Both the position numbers and the translations under genes were made by a program. A stretch of 42,798 nt of DNA, from NCBI GenBank assembly GCA_017935145.1, contig JAGBIE010000008.1, positions 1 through 42,798 of the forward strand, written 5' to 3'. Origin of the DNA: Oscillospiraceae bacterium. GTDB lineage: Bacteria > Bacillota > Clostridia > Oscillospirales > Oscillospiraceae. Under the pieces are notes generated by a model. The model had not been told where the DNA came from, made no database searches, and saw only the letters and a list, made by a program, of their open reading frames with translations. Below, piece after piece: positions 1 through 7,980 of this stretch (positions are counted from its first letter, which is position 1; every line of letters begins with the position of its first letter).

Positions 1-135
1 CACCTTTGCCGTATGTGAGACCGCAGAGGGTGATTCCTTAGGAGGGGTGGTTATTAGGAGGGGATGGCTGGTAAAAAATCCCCTCCTAATTTGCCTTCTT
101 TGGGTACTTTTCTTGGCAAGCAAGAAAAGTACAAA
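1..135. repeat. Dispersed intergenic repeat, inverted copy of 3968-4385
   Basis: Bases 1-95 are nearly the reverse complement of 4291-4384, sharing the block containing GGAGGGGTGGTTATTAGGAG. Bases 104-132 form a perfect 12-bp hairpin (GTACTTTTCTTG, 5-base loop, CAAGAAAAGTAC) that is also present at 3975-4004. The hairpin lies just downstream of the serS stop and may help end that operon, but it has no strong U-tract on the minus strand. I see no coding capacity here. Confidence 0.7.
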
Positions 136-141
136 GCGTTT

Positions 142-1446
142 TTACTTGTTAGGCACAAGCACACTCTTGCCACCCATGTAGGGGCGGAGCACTTCGGGGA
201 TGGTCACACTGCCGTCTTTCTGCAAGTGGTTTTCCAAGAATGCAATGAGCATACGGGGAGGTGCCACCACAGTGTTATTGAGGGTGTGGGGCAGGTAAGT
301 CTTCTTGTCCGCGGTCTTGACGCGCATCTTCAGGCGTCTTGCCTGTGCATCGCCCAAGTTGGAGCAGGAGCAAACCTCAAAATACTTGCCTTGACGGGGA
401 CTCCAAGCCTCAATATCGCAGGATTTCACCTTCAAATCCGCCAAGTCACCAGAACAGCACTCCAACTGACGCACGGGAATTTCCAAACTGCGGAACAATT
501 CCACGGAATAGCGCCACATTTTTTCGTACCAATCCATGGATTCTTCGGGCTTGCAGACCACGATCATTTCCTGCTTTTCAAACTGATGGATGCGGTACAC
601 GCCACGCTCCTCGATGCCGTGAGCGCCCTTTTCCTTGCGGAAACAGGGAGAGTAGGAGGTGAGAGTGTGGGGGAGGCTTTCCTCGGGAATCATCTGGTCG
701 ATGTATTTGCCAATCATGGAGTGTTCGGAAGTGCCGATGAGATACAAATCTTCACCCTCGATTTTATACATCATGGCGTCCATTTCCGTCTGACTCATAA
801 CGCCTTCCACCACGGCACGGCGAATCATAAAGGGCGGGATGCAGTAGGTGAAGCCCTTGTCAATCATGAAATCGCGGGCGTATGCAATGACCGCCTCGTG
901 GAGACGAGCGATATCGCCCATGAGATAGTAAAAGCCGTTGCCTGCCACGCGACCTGCGGCGTCCATATCTACGCCGTCCAAGGCTTCCATAATCTGGGTG
1001 TGGTAGGGGATGTCAAATTCGGCTTCCTTTGCCTCGCCAAAGCGAGCCACTTCCACGTTAAATTCATCGCTCTCGCCAATGGGCACAGAGGGGTCGATGA
1101 TGTTGGGAATCTGCATCATAATGGCGCGGATTTCCTCCTGCAGGCGGGTTTCATCCTGTTCCAATTGTGCCAGACGCTCGGCATTTTTCTTGACTTCTTC
1201 CTTGACTTTTTCCGCCTCTTCCAATTTAGAGGGGTCTTTTTTCGCCATGCCCATGAGCATGCCCACCTGCTTAGAAAGGGCATTTCGGCTGGCGCGGAGG
1301 GCGTCTGCTTCCGCAATGGCGGCGCGATTTTGAGCATCTAACTCGATGACCTTGTCCACCAAGGGGAGTTTGTGGTCTTGGAACTTTTTACGGATGTTTT
1401 CCTTGACCAGTTCGGGGTTTTCCCGCAAAAATTTCATATCAATCAT
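142..1446 (-). CDS. serS: Seryl-tRNA synthetase
   Basis: This 434-residue protein charges tRNA-Ser with serine in the cytoplasm and matches the usual length of bacterial SerRS. The N-terminal third is the helical tRNA-binding arm, a long coiled coil rich in K and E. Class II core motifs follow: a GTSEHS-type block, motif 2 around CFRKEKGAHG, and motif 3 near the C-terminus around PPRMLIAFLE. An upstream in-frame ATG exists at 1467, but GAGG lies 8 bases before the ATG at 1446, so that start is preferred. It is the last gene of a leftward operon behind parA, parB and a small membrane protein, 28 bases from the latter. Confidence 0.97.
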   Translation of the reverse strand: MIDMKFLRENPELVKENIRKKFQDHKLPLVDKVIELDAQNRAAIAEADALRASRNALSKQVGMLMGMAKKDPSKLEEAEKVKEEVKKNAERLAQLEQDETRLQEEIRAIMMQIPNIIDPSVPIGESDEFNVEVARFGEAKEAEFDIPYHTQIMEALDGVDMDAAGRVAGNGFYYLMGDIARLHEAVIAYARDFMIDKGFTYCIPPFMIRRAVVEGVMSQTEMDAMMYKIEGEDLYLIGTSEHSMIGKYIDQMIPEESLPHTLTSYSPCFRKEKGAHGIEERGVYRIHQFEKQEMIVVCKPEESMDWYEKMWRYSVELFRSLEIPVRQLECCSGDLADLKVKSCDIEAWSPRQGKYFEVCSCSNLGDAQARRLKMRVKTADKKTYLPHTLNNTVVAPPRMLIAFLENHLQKDGSVTIPEVLRPYMGGKSVLVPNK

Positions 1447-1474
1447 GTGAATTTCCTCTTTTCTCACATAAAAT

Positions 1475-1996
1475 TTACTTCACTTTTCCCGTCATCCACG
1501 CCTCATATTGGGTGGCAACGGAGGGGCTGAGCCATTCCTTGACCGTTTCCAGGAGCGTGATGGAATCCTGCACCGCAGGTGCTTTTTTGTCCCCAAAACT
1601 CATGACCAAAGTGGCCAGCGCATCACACAGGGCGGTGTTGTTTTCAACCTGCGCCTTGAGGGACTCCAGTTCCGCCTTGTGGGATTCCGCATCCTGCTCT
1701 AATTGTGCGATTTTCGCCTCATATTCTGATTTTTGGGTGGCGAGTTGCTCCTGCAACATGCGGTTGGTATCCTGCAAGGCTTCCGCCTTTTGGATGGCGG
1801 ATGTGGAACTTTGGTGCAATTCTGAGATGGTCGAGTTGCTACTTTTGGTCTGCAAAACCATGGATAATAGCACCAAAACCAGCGCAACGGCGAACATAAT
1901 CACCACATAACGGAGCAGTGCGCCCCGCCGCAGGTCTAAAATTTCCTGCTGTTTTTCTTCCTCACTGCGAGGTGTCTTTTCTTTTCCCGCGCTCAT
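1475..1996 (-). CDS. Single-pass membrane protein with coiled coil (DUF4446-like position, unknown)
   Basis: The family is not recognised with certainty. The 173-residue protein has a charged N-terminus (about 1-28), one hydrophobic segment (about 29-48) and then a long heptad-like coiled coil (about 50-120) rich in Q, E, K and A. The C-terminal tail of about 50 residues contains WLSPSVATQYEAW. The predicted topology is a short cytoplasmic head with an external coiled coil, or the reverse. Its ATG overlaps the parB stop by 4 bases (ATGA), so it is translationally coupled to the chromosome segregation genes and precedes serS. A link to segregation is only suggested by position. Confidence 0.85.
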   Translation of the reverse strand: MSAGKEKTPRSEEEKQQEILDLRRGALLRYVVIMFAVALVLVLLSMVLQTKSSNSTISELHQSSTSAIQKAEALQDTNRMLQEQLATQKSEYEAKIAQLEQDAESHKAELESLKAQVENNTALCDALATLVMSFGDKKAPAVQDSITLLETVKEWLSPSVATQYEAWMTGKVK

Positions 1997-2868
1997 TTTT
2001 TCTTCTCCTTAGCGGGCAGGCGCTCCAAAAGATCCAGCAAGACCTGCAAGTCATCCATGCCGTAGAAATCCAGTTCAAAGCGACCTTTGCGCTTGCCACA
2101 GACAATTTTCACGCCACGACCCAACTTACGGGAGAGGGATTTTTCGCACTCGCCGATGTAATCCACATGAAACACGGGTTTTTCGGGAGCAGGAGCATCC
2201 TTTTTGGCGAGGGTTTTGCACATAATTTCCGCCTGACGGACGGAAAGTTCCAGCGCCACAATCTTTTGGGCGGCGGAAAGCATCTGCTTTTCCGTGGAGA
2301 GCATCATCACCGCGCGGGCATGACCAGGGGTCAGGCGAGAATCCGCTACCATCTCCTGCAAACTTTGGGGCAGAGCCAAAAGACGCAGGGTGTTGGCAAC
2401 GGCACTACGGCTTTTCACCACGGCGCGGGCGGTCTCTTCTTGGGTCAGACCGTAATCGTCCATGAGTTTTTTGTAGCCCAAAGCCTCTTCCATGGGGTTT
2501 AAATCCTGCCGTTGCAGGTTCTCCACCAAGGCCAGTTTTGCGGCGGTTTCTTCATCGGCATCCACCACCAACACGGGGATTTCCGCCAGATTCGCCATCC
2601 GCGCGGCGCGCCAACGGCGCTCGCCAGCGATAATCTGATAGCCATCGCCCCACTCCCGCACCGTGAGGGGCTGAATGATGCCGTGTTCTGCGATGGAATC
2701 GGCCAAATTCTGCAATTCCTCGGGGTCAAAATGACGGCGGGGCTGTTCGGGATTGGGTTCTGCCTTTTGCAGGGGAATCATGCGAACAGGGCTGTTTTTC
2801 TCACTTGTGGGGGCAGAAAAATCGCCCAGCAGCGCGCCGAGACCCTTGCCCAGACCTTTTTGTGCCAT
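1993..2868 (-). CDS. parB: Chromosome partitioning protein ParB (Spo0J-like)
   Basis: This 291-residue ParB/Spo0J protein binds parS and spreads as a CTP-dependent clamp. The ParB N-domain carries the box with GERRWRAA (about residue 75) and the ENLQRQDLNPMEEA segment (about 113-126). It is followed by a helix-turn-helix around residues 140-165 (LTQEETARAVVKSRSAVANT) and a C-terminal dimerisation region. The N-terminal MAQKGLGKGLGALL is typical of the family. The start codon abuts the parA stop with no gap. Two consensus parS sites lie at 3849 and 6568, which supports function. Confidence 0.96.
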   Translation of the reverse strand: MAQKGLGKGLGALLGDFSAPTSEKNSPVRMIPLQKAEPNPEQPRRHFDPEELQNLADSIAEHGIIQPLTVREWGDGYQIIAGERRWRAARMANLAEIPVLVVDADEETAAKLALVENLQRQDLNPMEEALGYKKLMDDYGLTQEETARAVVKSRSAVANTLRLLALPQSLQEMVADSRLTPGHARAVMMLSTEKQMLSAAQKIVALELSVRQAEIMCKTLAKKDAPAPEKPVFHVDYIGECEKSLSRKLGRGVKIVCGKRKGRFELDFYGMDDLQVLLDLLERLPAKEKKK

Positions 2869-3630
2869 TTAGTTGCCCTCCTTTTGGATAAATTCCTCCG
2901 CCAAACGGCGGTAACTATCTGCCCCACGGCTCAGTTTGTCATAGGCTGTCACGGGCAGGCCGTGGCTGGGCGCTTCACTGAGACGCACATTGCGGGGAAT
3001 CATGGCGGCAAACACCTTGCCAGGGAAATGACGGCGGACTTCCTCCGCCACTTGGTAGGATAAATTCAGCCGTCCGTCAAACATGGTCAGAACCACACCA
3101 CAGATGGAGAGGGCGGGATTGAGCCGCGCTTTCACCGCCCGCAGGGTTTTCATCAGGTCAGAAAGCCCCTCGAGGGCGTAGTATTCGCACTGGACAGGCA
3201 CCAAAATGCTCTCCGCCGCGCACAGAGCGTTGAGGGTGAGCAGTTCCAAAGACGGGGGGCAATCGATGAAAATGTAATCGTAGTCATTTTGCACCCCTTG
3301 GAGGGCATTTTTCAGGACAAATTCCCGATTTTCCACGCCCACCAGTTCCACACCTGCGCCACTGAGGGCGGCAGAGGATACCAAAACATCCCCAAATTTC
3401 GTCTCCACAATGGCTTTGCGAGTCTCCGTCTGACCGGTGATGACCTCGTAAACCCCTGCGGAAACCTTATATTTATCCACGCCAAAACCGCTGGTGGCGT
3501 TGGCTTGGGGGTCAAAGTCGCACAAAAGCACCTTTTTGCCCTTATCGTGGAGGGCGGCAGCCAAATTCACGGCAGTGGTGGTCTTGCCCACCCCACCTTT
3601 TTGGTTGACCACAGCAATGATTTTGCCCAA
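2869..3630 (-). CDS. parA: Chromosome partitioning ATPase ParA (Soj)
   Basis: This 253-residue ParA/MinD-type ATPase shows the deviant Walker A KGGVGKTTTAVNLA at residues 11-24, the Walker A' motif DFDPQANAT (about 39-47) and Walker B FIDCPPS (about 122-128). It works with ParB in origin segregation. The start is TTG at 3628-3630, with AGGAGG seven bases upstream and the conserved MGKIIAVVNQKGG beginning exactly there. A possible -10 (TATTAT, 3675-3680) is present, but I see no good -35. It is the first gene of the parA-parB-membrane protein-serS operon. Confidence 0.96.
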   Translation of the reverse strand: MGKIIAVVNQKGGVGKTTTAVNLAAALHDKGKKVLLCDFDPQANATSGFGVDKYKVSAGVYEVITGQTETRKAIVETKFGDVLVSSAALSGAGVELVGVENREFVLKNALQGVQNDYDYIFIDCPPSLELLTLNALCAAESILVPVQCEYYALEGLSDLMKTLRAVKARLNPALSICGVVLTMFDGRLNLSYQVAEEVRRHFPGKVFAAMIPRNVRLSEAPSHGLPVTAYDKLSRGADSYRRLAEEFIQKEGN

Positions 3631-3848
3631 CGGGAATCCTCCTCTCGGGTGATTTTGGTCTGCGAATTCCTATGATAATAGTATCGCGACCCTATTTGGG
3701 ACTATCTTACCACGCATGCGGGGAAAACGCAACCACTGTCGAGGGATTTTCCAAGGATTTTTTCGCAGAATTAGGCGGAGTTTTTGCGAAAATTTGTCGA
3801 GGAATTTCCTAAGATGCACCCCACCGCACTCACAAAGAAAAAGGCAAA

Positions 3849-3864
3849 TGTTTCACGTGAAACA
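3849..3864. other. parS centromere site 1
   Basis: TGTTTCACGTGAAACA is a perfect 16-bp palindrome identical to the classical Spo0J/ParB binding consensus. It lies about 220 bp upstream of parA in a non-coding stretch. ParB would nucleate here. Its presence next to parAB suggests the window is close to the replication origin. Confidence 0.95.
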
Positions 3865-3894
3865 TTTGTCAATTCCAACCATCATTTGAAATGT

Positions 3895-4015
3895 TGCAGG
3901 CGGATATACAATCCGCCCGTGCCTTCCCCCGCGGGGAAGGTGCTGAGCATAGCGAAGCGGATGAGGGTTTGCCCGTACTTTTCTTGTTTCGCCAAGAAAA
4001 GTACCCAAAGAAGGC
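3895..4015. repeat. Composite of dispersed palindromic repeats
   Basis: The stretch joins three repeat types. An AGGCGGATATACAATCCGCC palindrome resembles the GGCGGAT..ATCCGCC elements at 14672 and 17696. A CCTTCCCCGCGGGGAAGG palindrome is followed by an AGCGAAGCGGATGAGG tail. A GTACTTTTCTTG/CAAGAAAAGTAC hairpin (3975-4004) is also found at 104-132. A 226-codon open frame crosses the region on the minus strand but is built from these repeats and is not accepted as a gene. Confidence 0.7.
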
Positions 4016-4080
4016 AGGGCAGGAGCGGCAGGGGGAAATATCGGTTTTGAACGGCTCTTTTCCGCCCTGACTTCACAGAA

Positions 4081-4112
4081 CCTCACCCCCATGCGACAGC
4101 ATGGGGGTGAGG
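4081..4112. repeat. Perfect 13-bp stem hairpin
   Basis: CCTCACCCCCATG, a six-base loop and CATGGGGGTGAGG form a perfect 13-bp inverted repeat. No U-tract follows on either strand, so a simple intrinsic terminator is unlikely. It sits in the 865-base gene-free stretch 3631-4495. Confidence 0.7.
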
Positions 4113-4290
4113 TTACTGTTTCGCCATGCCAAAAAATTTCCACTTCAAAACTGCTACGCACCCGTAAAGAGTGGCAGGCGACCCACGGCGAGGCAAAAAA
4201 CCGAGGAAACCTTTTCGGTTTGTGAGGGTTTTTAACGAAGACGGGGGGGTGTTTGCCACCTTTACGGGCGATAAATCTCCCTGCTGCCCC
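4113..4290. other. Gene-free stretch
   Basis: Together with the flanking repeats this forms a non-coding interval between parA and the small membrane gene. The open frames on either strand lack a credible ribosome binding site and family resemblance. I see nothing further that I can name. Confidence 0.5.
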
Positions 4291-4385
4291 TGCCTTAGGA
4301 GGGGACATTTTACCGATCCATCCCCTCCTAATAACCACCCCTCCTAAGGAAGCGCCCACAGCGGTCTCACATACGGCAAAGGTGT
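4291..4385. repeat. Inverted partner of the repeat at 1-95
   Basis: Read on the minus strand, this segment matches bases 1-95 with only scattered differences, including a shared CTCACATACGGCAAAGGTG end. The two copies flank the whole serS-to-parS block in opposite orientation. Confidence 0.75.
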
Positions 4386-4462
4386 TCCACGACCATTTGC
4401 CCTGCCGAGAATGCGCATGGTGGGTGGTGTGTAGGTTGCAGGTTTTGCATGGCGAAAGAAAA

Positions 4463-4488
4463 CCCCGAACAGAACAGACTGTTCGGGG
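4463..4488 (-). terminator. Rho-independent terminator of the small membrane gene
   Basis: CCCCGAACAG and CTGTTCGGGG form a perfect 10-bp stem with a six-base loop. On the minus strand it is followed by TTTTCTTT, directly downstream of the stop at 4496. Confidence 0.8.
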
Positions 4489-4495
4489 TGAAATT

Positions 4496-4768
4496 TTAAA
4501 GCCAATCGGGATGTTCGCGAGCAATACGCTCAAACTCCGCGCGGTCTTTCTTCTCCTGCACCTCTTCTGGGTTCAATTCTTTTGCCCATTCGGGGTGCTT
4601 TTCTTTTAATTCCTCGAATTCACGGCGACGAGCTTCTTCAACCTTTTTTTGGCGTTTTTCTTTTTCGTGCTCATCACCCCAATCGATAAATTTGGAGCCA
4701 AAATAGACAATAAGGAAAAATAGAAGTATTAACAAAAAAGTGCAGATGTAAAGGGTAATTCTGGACAT
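4496..4768 (-). CDS. Small single-pass membrane protein, charged tail
   Basis: The family is not recognised. The 90-residue protein has one strongly hydrophobic N-terminal helix (about 4-25) and then a highly charged region of K, E and R expected to be helical. The tail contains two similar short phrases, EKHPEWAKEL and REHPDWL, a possible internal repeat. Two ATGs are close together; GAGG lies eight bases from the ATG at 4768 and only two from that at 4774, so 4768 is chosen. It has its own likely promoter and terminator and is transcribed leftward after lexA. Confidence 0.75.
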   Translation of the reverse strand: MSRITLYICTFLLILLFFLIVYFGSKFIDWGDEHEKEKRQKKVEEARRREFEELKEKHPEWAKELNPEEVQEKKDRAEFERIAREHPDWL

Positions 4769-4802
4769 ACGCATAACCTCTTCAAATACTTTATTTACAA
4801 TA

Positions 4803-4832
4803 TTTACAATGTAAGAACATTTTGGGGGTCAA
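4803..4832 (-). promoter_or_regulatory. Candidate promoter of the small membrane gene
   Basis: On the minus strand TTGACC (4827-4832) and TGTAAA (4803-4808) are separated by 18 bases, about 35 bases upstream of the start at 4768. Confidence 0.45.
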
Positions 4833-4880
4833 CCGAAGTGAGGCGTTTTTATATCAACTCTCACGCATCGAAATATCGCC

Positions 4881-5453
4881 TTACGAATAACTCCGCACGA
4901 CGCCTTTGACACGACCTAAAATGCGAATGTTGTCGCTTTCGATGGGCTCGTAGGCGGGGTTTTCGGGCATGAGAAGCACCTTGCCATCCTTGCGCCAAAG
5001 GCGCTTGACCGTGGCTTCGTCCTCCAAAAGCGCCACCACAATCTGCCCGTGGTCTGCCGTGTTTTGGGGGCGGACAATGACAATATCCTCGGGCAAAATG
5101 CCGGCATTTATCATGCTGTCACCCCGAACACGCAGGGCAAAACAGCCGTTTTCGCCCTCCCAAGGCACATAGCCCAGCACATTTTCCACCGCCAAAATAG
5201 GCACGCCCGCAGTGACCACGCCCACCAAAGGCACAGCGCCCTTGCGCACGGGCAAAGTCAGAGTGCGCTTACCCCCGCCGTGACGCAAAAGACCCTCCTC
5301 CTGCAAGCGGTTTAGGTGATACTGCACTGATGCCGTGGATTTTAGACCCGTGGCAGTGGCAATCTCCCGCACAGAGGGCGCAAAGCCATGCTCCGCCATA
5401 TAAGATTCCAAAAACTGCAGGATTTGTTCCCGCGTTGCACCATTTCGGCTCAT
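4881..5453 (-). CDS. lexA: SOS repressor LexA
   Basis: This 190-residue LexA represses the SOS regulon and self-cleaves when stimulated by RecA. An N-terminal winged helix-turn-helix (about 1-65, with FAPSVREIA and STASVQYHL) precedes a S24-type peptidase domain. The cleavage bond is Ala82-Gly83 in VVTAGVPI, the nucleophile is Ser113 in GDSM, and the general-base lysine is Lys150 in ATVKRL. The start at 5453 follows AAAGGAGG at good spacing; an upstream ATG at 5507 is rejected because it would extend through the promoter. A candidate operator overlaps the -35 region. Confidence 0.96.
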   Translation of the reverse strand: MSRNGATREQILQFLESYMAEHGFAPSVREIATATGLKSTASVQYHLNRLQEEGLLRHGGGKRTLTLPVRKGAVPLVGVVTAGVPILAVENVLGYVPWEGENGCFALRVRGDSMINAGILPEDIVIVRPQNTADHGQIVVALLEDEATVKRLWRKDGKVLLMPENPAYEPIESDNIRILGRVKGVVRSYS

Positions 5454-5474
5454 CTGCGCCCCTCCTTTTTCGAC

Positions 5475-5503
5475 ATTATAACAGAAAATCCGCAGAAATT
5501 CAA
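5475..5503 (-). promoter_or_regulatory. lexA promoter
   Basis: On the minus strand TTGAAT (5498-5503) and a perfect TATAAT (5475-5480) are separated by 17 bases, just upstream of the lexA ribosome binding site. Confidence 0.7.
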
Positions 5504-5513
5504 ACAAATGTTT
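5502..5513. promoter_or_regulatory. Candidate LexA operator
   Basis: AAACAAATGTTT is a palindrome with the half-site layout of the Gram-positive SOS box (GAAC-N4-GTTC), but the outer bases are A and T here. It overlaps the -35 of the lexA promoter, as expected for autorepression. Confidence 0.45.
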
Positions 5514-5543
5514 TCATTCCTACGGATTTTTTCTATCTTTTTC

Positions 5544-6446
5544 TCACAAGTCCTGCAAAATTTCCTCAAAAGTGCCGTAAAATTGGGGGATATATGCCCC
5601 ATCGGCGGCGGAATCCTCTTGAAAATAGCCCTCTTTGATGCCACACAACTCCATCCACGAACGCACGGCGGCATATTCCTCCTCCGTGACCCCACGATGG
5701 AACGGTGGCACATCCTTGAGCCGACCTGCGGGAGTAAACTGACGCATGAGACTAAACAGCACCTCGCCCCGCGTGAAAGTCTCGCTAACCCAATCCACCA
5801 CCCCAAGGGAGTTGGAAACATGGTCAGGAAGCACCAAATGACGGATTAAAACGCCCTTTTTCATCATGCCATCCTCCAAAACGGCAGAGCCCGTCTGGCG
5901 GTACATCTCCATGATGGCTTTTTGGGCGCATTCCACATAATCTCCTGCAAAACTGGCGGTTTTGGCGAGGTCGGGGTCAGAATATTTCAGGTCGGGCAGG
6001 TAGATATCCACCAAACCCTCCAACATTTTTAAGGTTTCCACCCGTTCGTAGCCGCCGCAATTATACACCACGGGCACGGGGAGTTTTGGCGAAAGGGCGG
6101 GGATGATAGACGGCAAAAAATGGCTGGGCGTGACGAGATTGATATTCTCCGCCCCCGCATCGATGAGGCGCAAAAACAGGTCCCGCAGTTGGCTCACAGT
6201 CAATTCTGCGCCCAAATTCTCTTGGGAAATCTCGCAATTTTGGCAAAATCCGCACCGCAAGGCGCATCCGCTAAAAAACACCGTGCCAGAGCCAAAATGC
6301 CCGCTGATGCACGGCTCTTCCCAGTGATGAAGAGATGCCCGCGCCACGCGCAGTTTATCGGTCATGCCACAAAAACCCACATTTCCCGCACTGCGATTTA
6401 CACCACATTCCCGCGGGCAAAGATGGCAATTAGCGTAGGACAGCAT
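5544..6446 (-). CDS. Radical SAM protein, PflX/COG1313-like
   Basis: This 300-residue protein belongs to the pyruvate formate-lyase-activating-like radical SAM proteins, probably the PflX type whose substrate is unknown. The cluster motif CALRCGFC (about 77-84) supplies the three cysteines of the SAM-binding 4Fe-4S centre. An N-terminal CHLCPRECGVNR segment with a further cysteine at FCGM is typical of this subgroup. NLVTPSHF and YLPDLKY are other family-like blocks. The ATG at 6446 follows AAAGGAGG with seven bases' spacing; longer starts are rejected. The gene lies upstream of lexA on the same strand and has its own promoter-like sequence. Confidence 0.88.
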   Translation of the reverse strand: MLSYANCHLCPRECGVNRSAGNVGFCGMTDKLRVARASLHHWEEPCISGHFGSGTVFFSGCALRCGFCQNCEISQENLGAELTVSQLRDLFLRLIDAGAENINLVTPSHFLPSIIPALSPKLPVPVVYNCGGYERVETLKMLEGLVDIYLPDLKYSDPDLAKTASFAGDYVECAQKAIMEMYRQTGSAVLEDGMMKKGVLIRHLVLPDHVSNSLGVVDWVSETFTRGEVLFSLMRQFTPAGRLKDVPPFHRGVTEEEYAAVRSWMELCGIKEGYFQEDSAADGAYIPQFYGTFEEILQDL

Positions 6447-6477
6447 GCTTGCGCCTCCTTTCTGTCGATCTTCGTCT

Positions 6478-6506
6478 ATCATAGCGCCAAAAAGCGCCAA
6501 AGGCAA
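6478..6506 (-). promoter_or_regulatory. Candidate promoter of the PflX-like gene
   Basis: On the minus strand TTGCCT (6501-6506) and TATGAT (6478-6483) have a 17-base spacer, about 32 bases upstream of the start. Confidence 0.5.
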
Positions 6507-6537
6507 GGGTTTACGGAAAGGCAAAAATGTGATACCA

Positions 6538-6543
6538 TATAAT
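6538..6543 (+). promoter_or_regulatory. Possible -10 element of the rRNA methyltransferase gene
   Basis: A perfect TATAAT lies 58 bases upstream of the start at 6601, but no recognisable -35 is at the usual distance. A transcript from here would carry the parS palindrome in its leader. Confidence 0.3.
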
Positions 6544-6567
6544 AAATCGCGCAGGCGAAAACAAAAA

Positions 6568-6583
6568 TGTTTCACGTGAAACA
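6568..6583. other. parS centromere site 2
   Basis: This is a second perfect TGTTTCACGTGAAACA palindrome, 2.7 kb from the first. It lies between the likely -10 element and the ribosome binding site of the downstream rRNA methyltransferase gene, so ParB nucleation here could affect that gene. Confidence 0.95.
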
Positions 6584-6600
6584 AAAGGGGGTGCGCCACC

Positions 6601-7965
6601 ATGAAAAAGAACGAAATTTACAGGGTAACCGTCAGCGGATACACCGCCCAAGGGCTGGGCGTGGCTCGTGTGGACGGACAGGTGGTGTTCATCCACGGGG
6701 CGCTCAAAGGCGAAGAAATGGACATTCGCATTGTGAAAGTTCTCAAGCAGGAGTGCTACGCAATCGTGGAGAAGATGGTCGCGCCCTCGCCCTATCGTAT
6801 AACCCCCGATTGCCCCTACAATCGCCACTGTGGCGGCTGCGCCACACGGCACATGGATTATGAAGAAGAACTGCGCTTCAAAGCAGAACGGGTGACCGAT
6901 GCCCTTAATCGCATCGGTGGCGAAAATTTGGACACAGTGCCCATTTTTGGCGCAGAGGATACGGAACACTATCGCAACAAGGCGATTTTCCCCGTGGGAT
7001 TGGTGCAAAATCGCCCCGATGCGGGTTTTTATCGGGCGCGAAGCCACGATTTAATCCCCGTGGAGGCGTGCAAAATCCAATCCCCGTGGGCGGATTGCGC
7101 CTGTAGCGCAGTGGTTCAGTGGCTCAGGGAGTATCAAATTCCCGTCTATGATGAGGCTTCCCACACAGGGCTCCTGCGCCACATTTTCGTGCGAGTGGCG
7201 GAACAGCAGACCATGGTCACCTTGGTGGTCAACGGCAAAAAACTCCCCCATGAAAAGGAATTAGTGGCAAAATTACAGGAGAAAGTGCCCTATTTGCGCA
7301 CGGTAGTCCTCAATGAAAATACCCGCAAGGGCAATGCCATCTTGGGCGAAACCTACCGCACCCTTTGGGGTGACGGGGTGGTGGAAGGCGCCCTCTGCGG
7401 ACTCAAATTCCGCCTTTCCCCCGCCAGTTTTTATCAGGTGAATCACGATCAGGCGGAGCGCCTCTACGGCATCGCCATGGACTTTGCGGGACTCACGGGC
7501 GAAGAAACGGTGCTGGATTTATATTGTGGTACAGGCACCATCACCCTGTGCTTGGCAGGGCGATGCAAAGAAGCCATCGGCGTGGAAATTGTCCCCGAAG
7601 CCATTGAAGATGCCAAGGAAAATGCCCAAAATAACGGCATTTTGAACGCCCGATTCTTCTGCGCGGACGCAGGCGAGGCGGCGCGCCGCCTGCAAATGGA
7701 GGGCACAGCGCCCCATGTGGTGGTGGTCGACCCGCCCCGCAAGGGTCTACAAGGGGATGTGATTCCCGTCATCGCCTCCATGAACCCCCAAAAGGTGGTC
7801 TATGTGTCCTGCGACCCTGGCACTTTGGCGCGGGATGTAGCGCTGTTCCGCGAAAATGGCTACATCCTGCAAAAGGCGGTTGCCGTGGACCTTTTCCCCC
7901 GCACTCACCATGTGGAAAGCGTGGTTTTGCTGGAAAAATCGGGAGAAAACAGCGAAAAATCGTGA
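6601..7965 (+). CDS. rlmD: 23S rRNA (uracil-5-)-methyltransferase, RlmCD/RlmD type
   Basis: This 454-residue SAM-dependent enzyme makes 5-methyluridine in 23S rRNA. An N-terminal TRAM domain (about 1-60) precedes an iron-sulphur cysteine cluster (C71, C77 and C80 in CPYNRHCGGC, plus a later cysteine near 162). The SAM-binding motif is VLDLYCGTGTITL (about 302-314), followed by VVVDPPRKG, the catalytic cysteine in VSCDPGTLARD and the C-terminal HHVESVVLL. In Gram-positives this family often modifies two sites (RlmCD); RNA versus tRNA specificity cannot be fixed by eye. A GGGGG-rich ribosome binding site precedes the ATG. Confidence 0.93.
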   Translation: MKKNEIYRVTVSGYTAQGLGVARVDGQVVFIHGALKGEEMDIRIVKVLKQECYAIVEKMVAPSPYRITPDCPYNRHCGGCATRHMDYEEELRFKAERVTDALNRIGGENLDTVPIFGAEDTEHYRNKAIFPVGLVQNRPDAGFYRARSHDLIPVEACKIQSPWADCACSAVVQWLREYQIPVYDEASHTGLLRHIFVRVAEQQTMVTLVVNGKKLPHEKELVAKLQEKVPYLRTVVLNENTRKGNAILGETYRTLWGDGVVEGALCGLKFRLSPASFYQVNHDQAERLYGIAMDFAGLTGEETVLDLYCGTGTITLCLAGRCKEAIGVEIVPEAIEDAKENAQNNGILNARFFCADAGEAARRLQMEGTAPHVVVVDPPRKGLQGDVIPVIASMNPQKVVYVSCDPGTLARDVALFRENGYILQKAVAVDLFPRTHHVESVVLLEKSGENSEKS

Positions 7966-7980
7966 TGTGGAGGTGCTGAC

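Noticed and set aside
64..1341. Plus-strand 425-codon open frame
   Set aside because: It is antisense to serS, whose protein is unmistakable; the frame is a codon-bias shadow rich in His, Gly and Phe.
1..4385. Composite transposon bounded by the inverted repeats
   Set aside because: No transposase, target duplication or conserved element ends are visible, and the cargo consists of core segregation and translation genes.
3853..4533. Minus-strand 226-codon open frame
   Set aside because: It runs through dispersed palindromic repeats, parS and the terminator of the small membrane gene, and shows no family resemblance.
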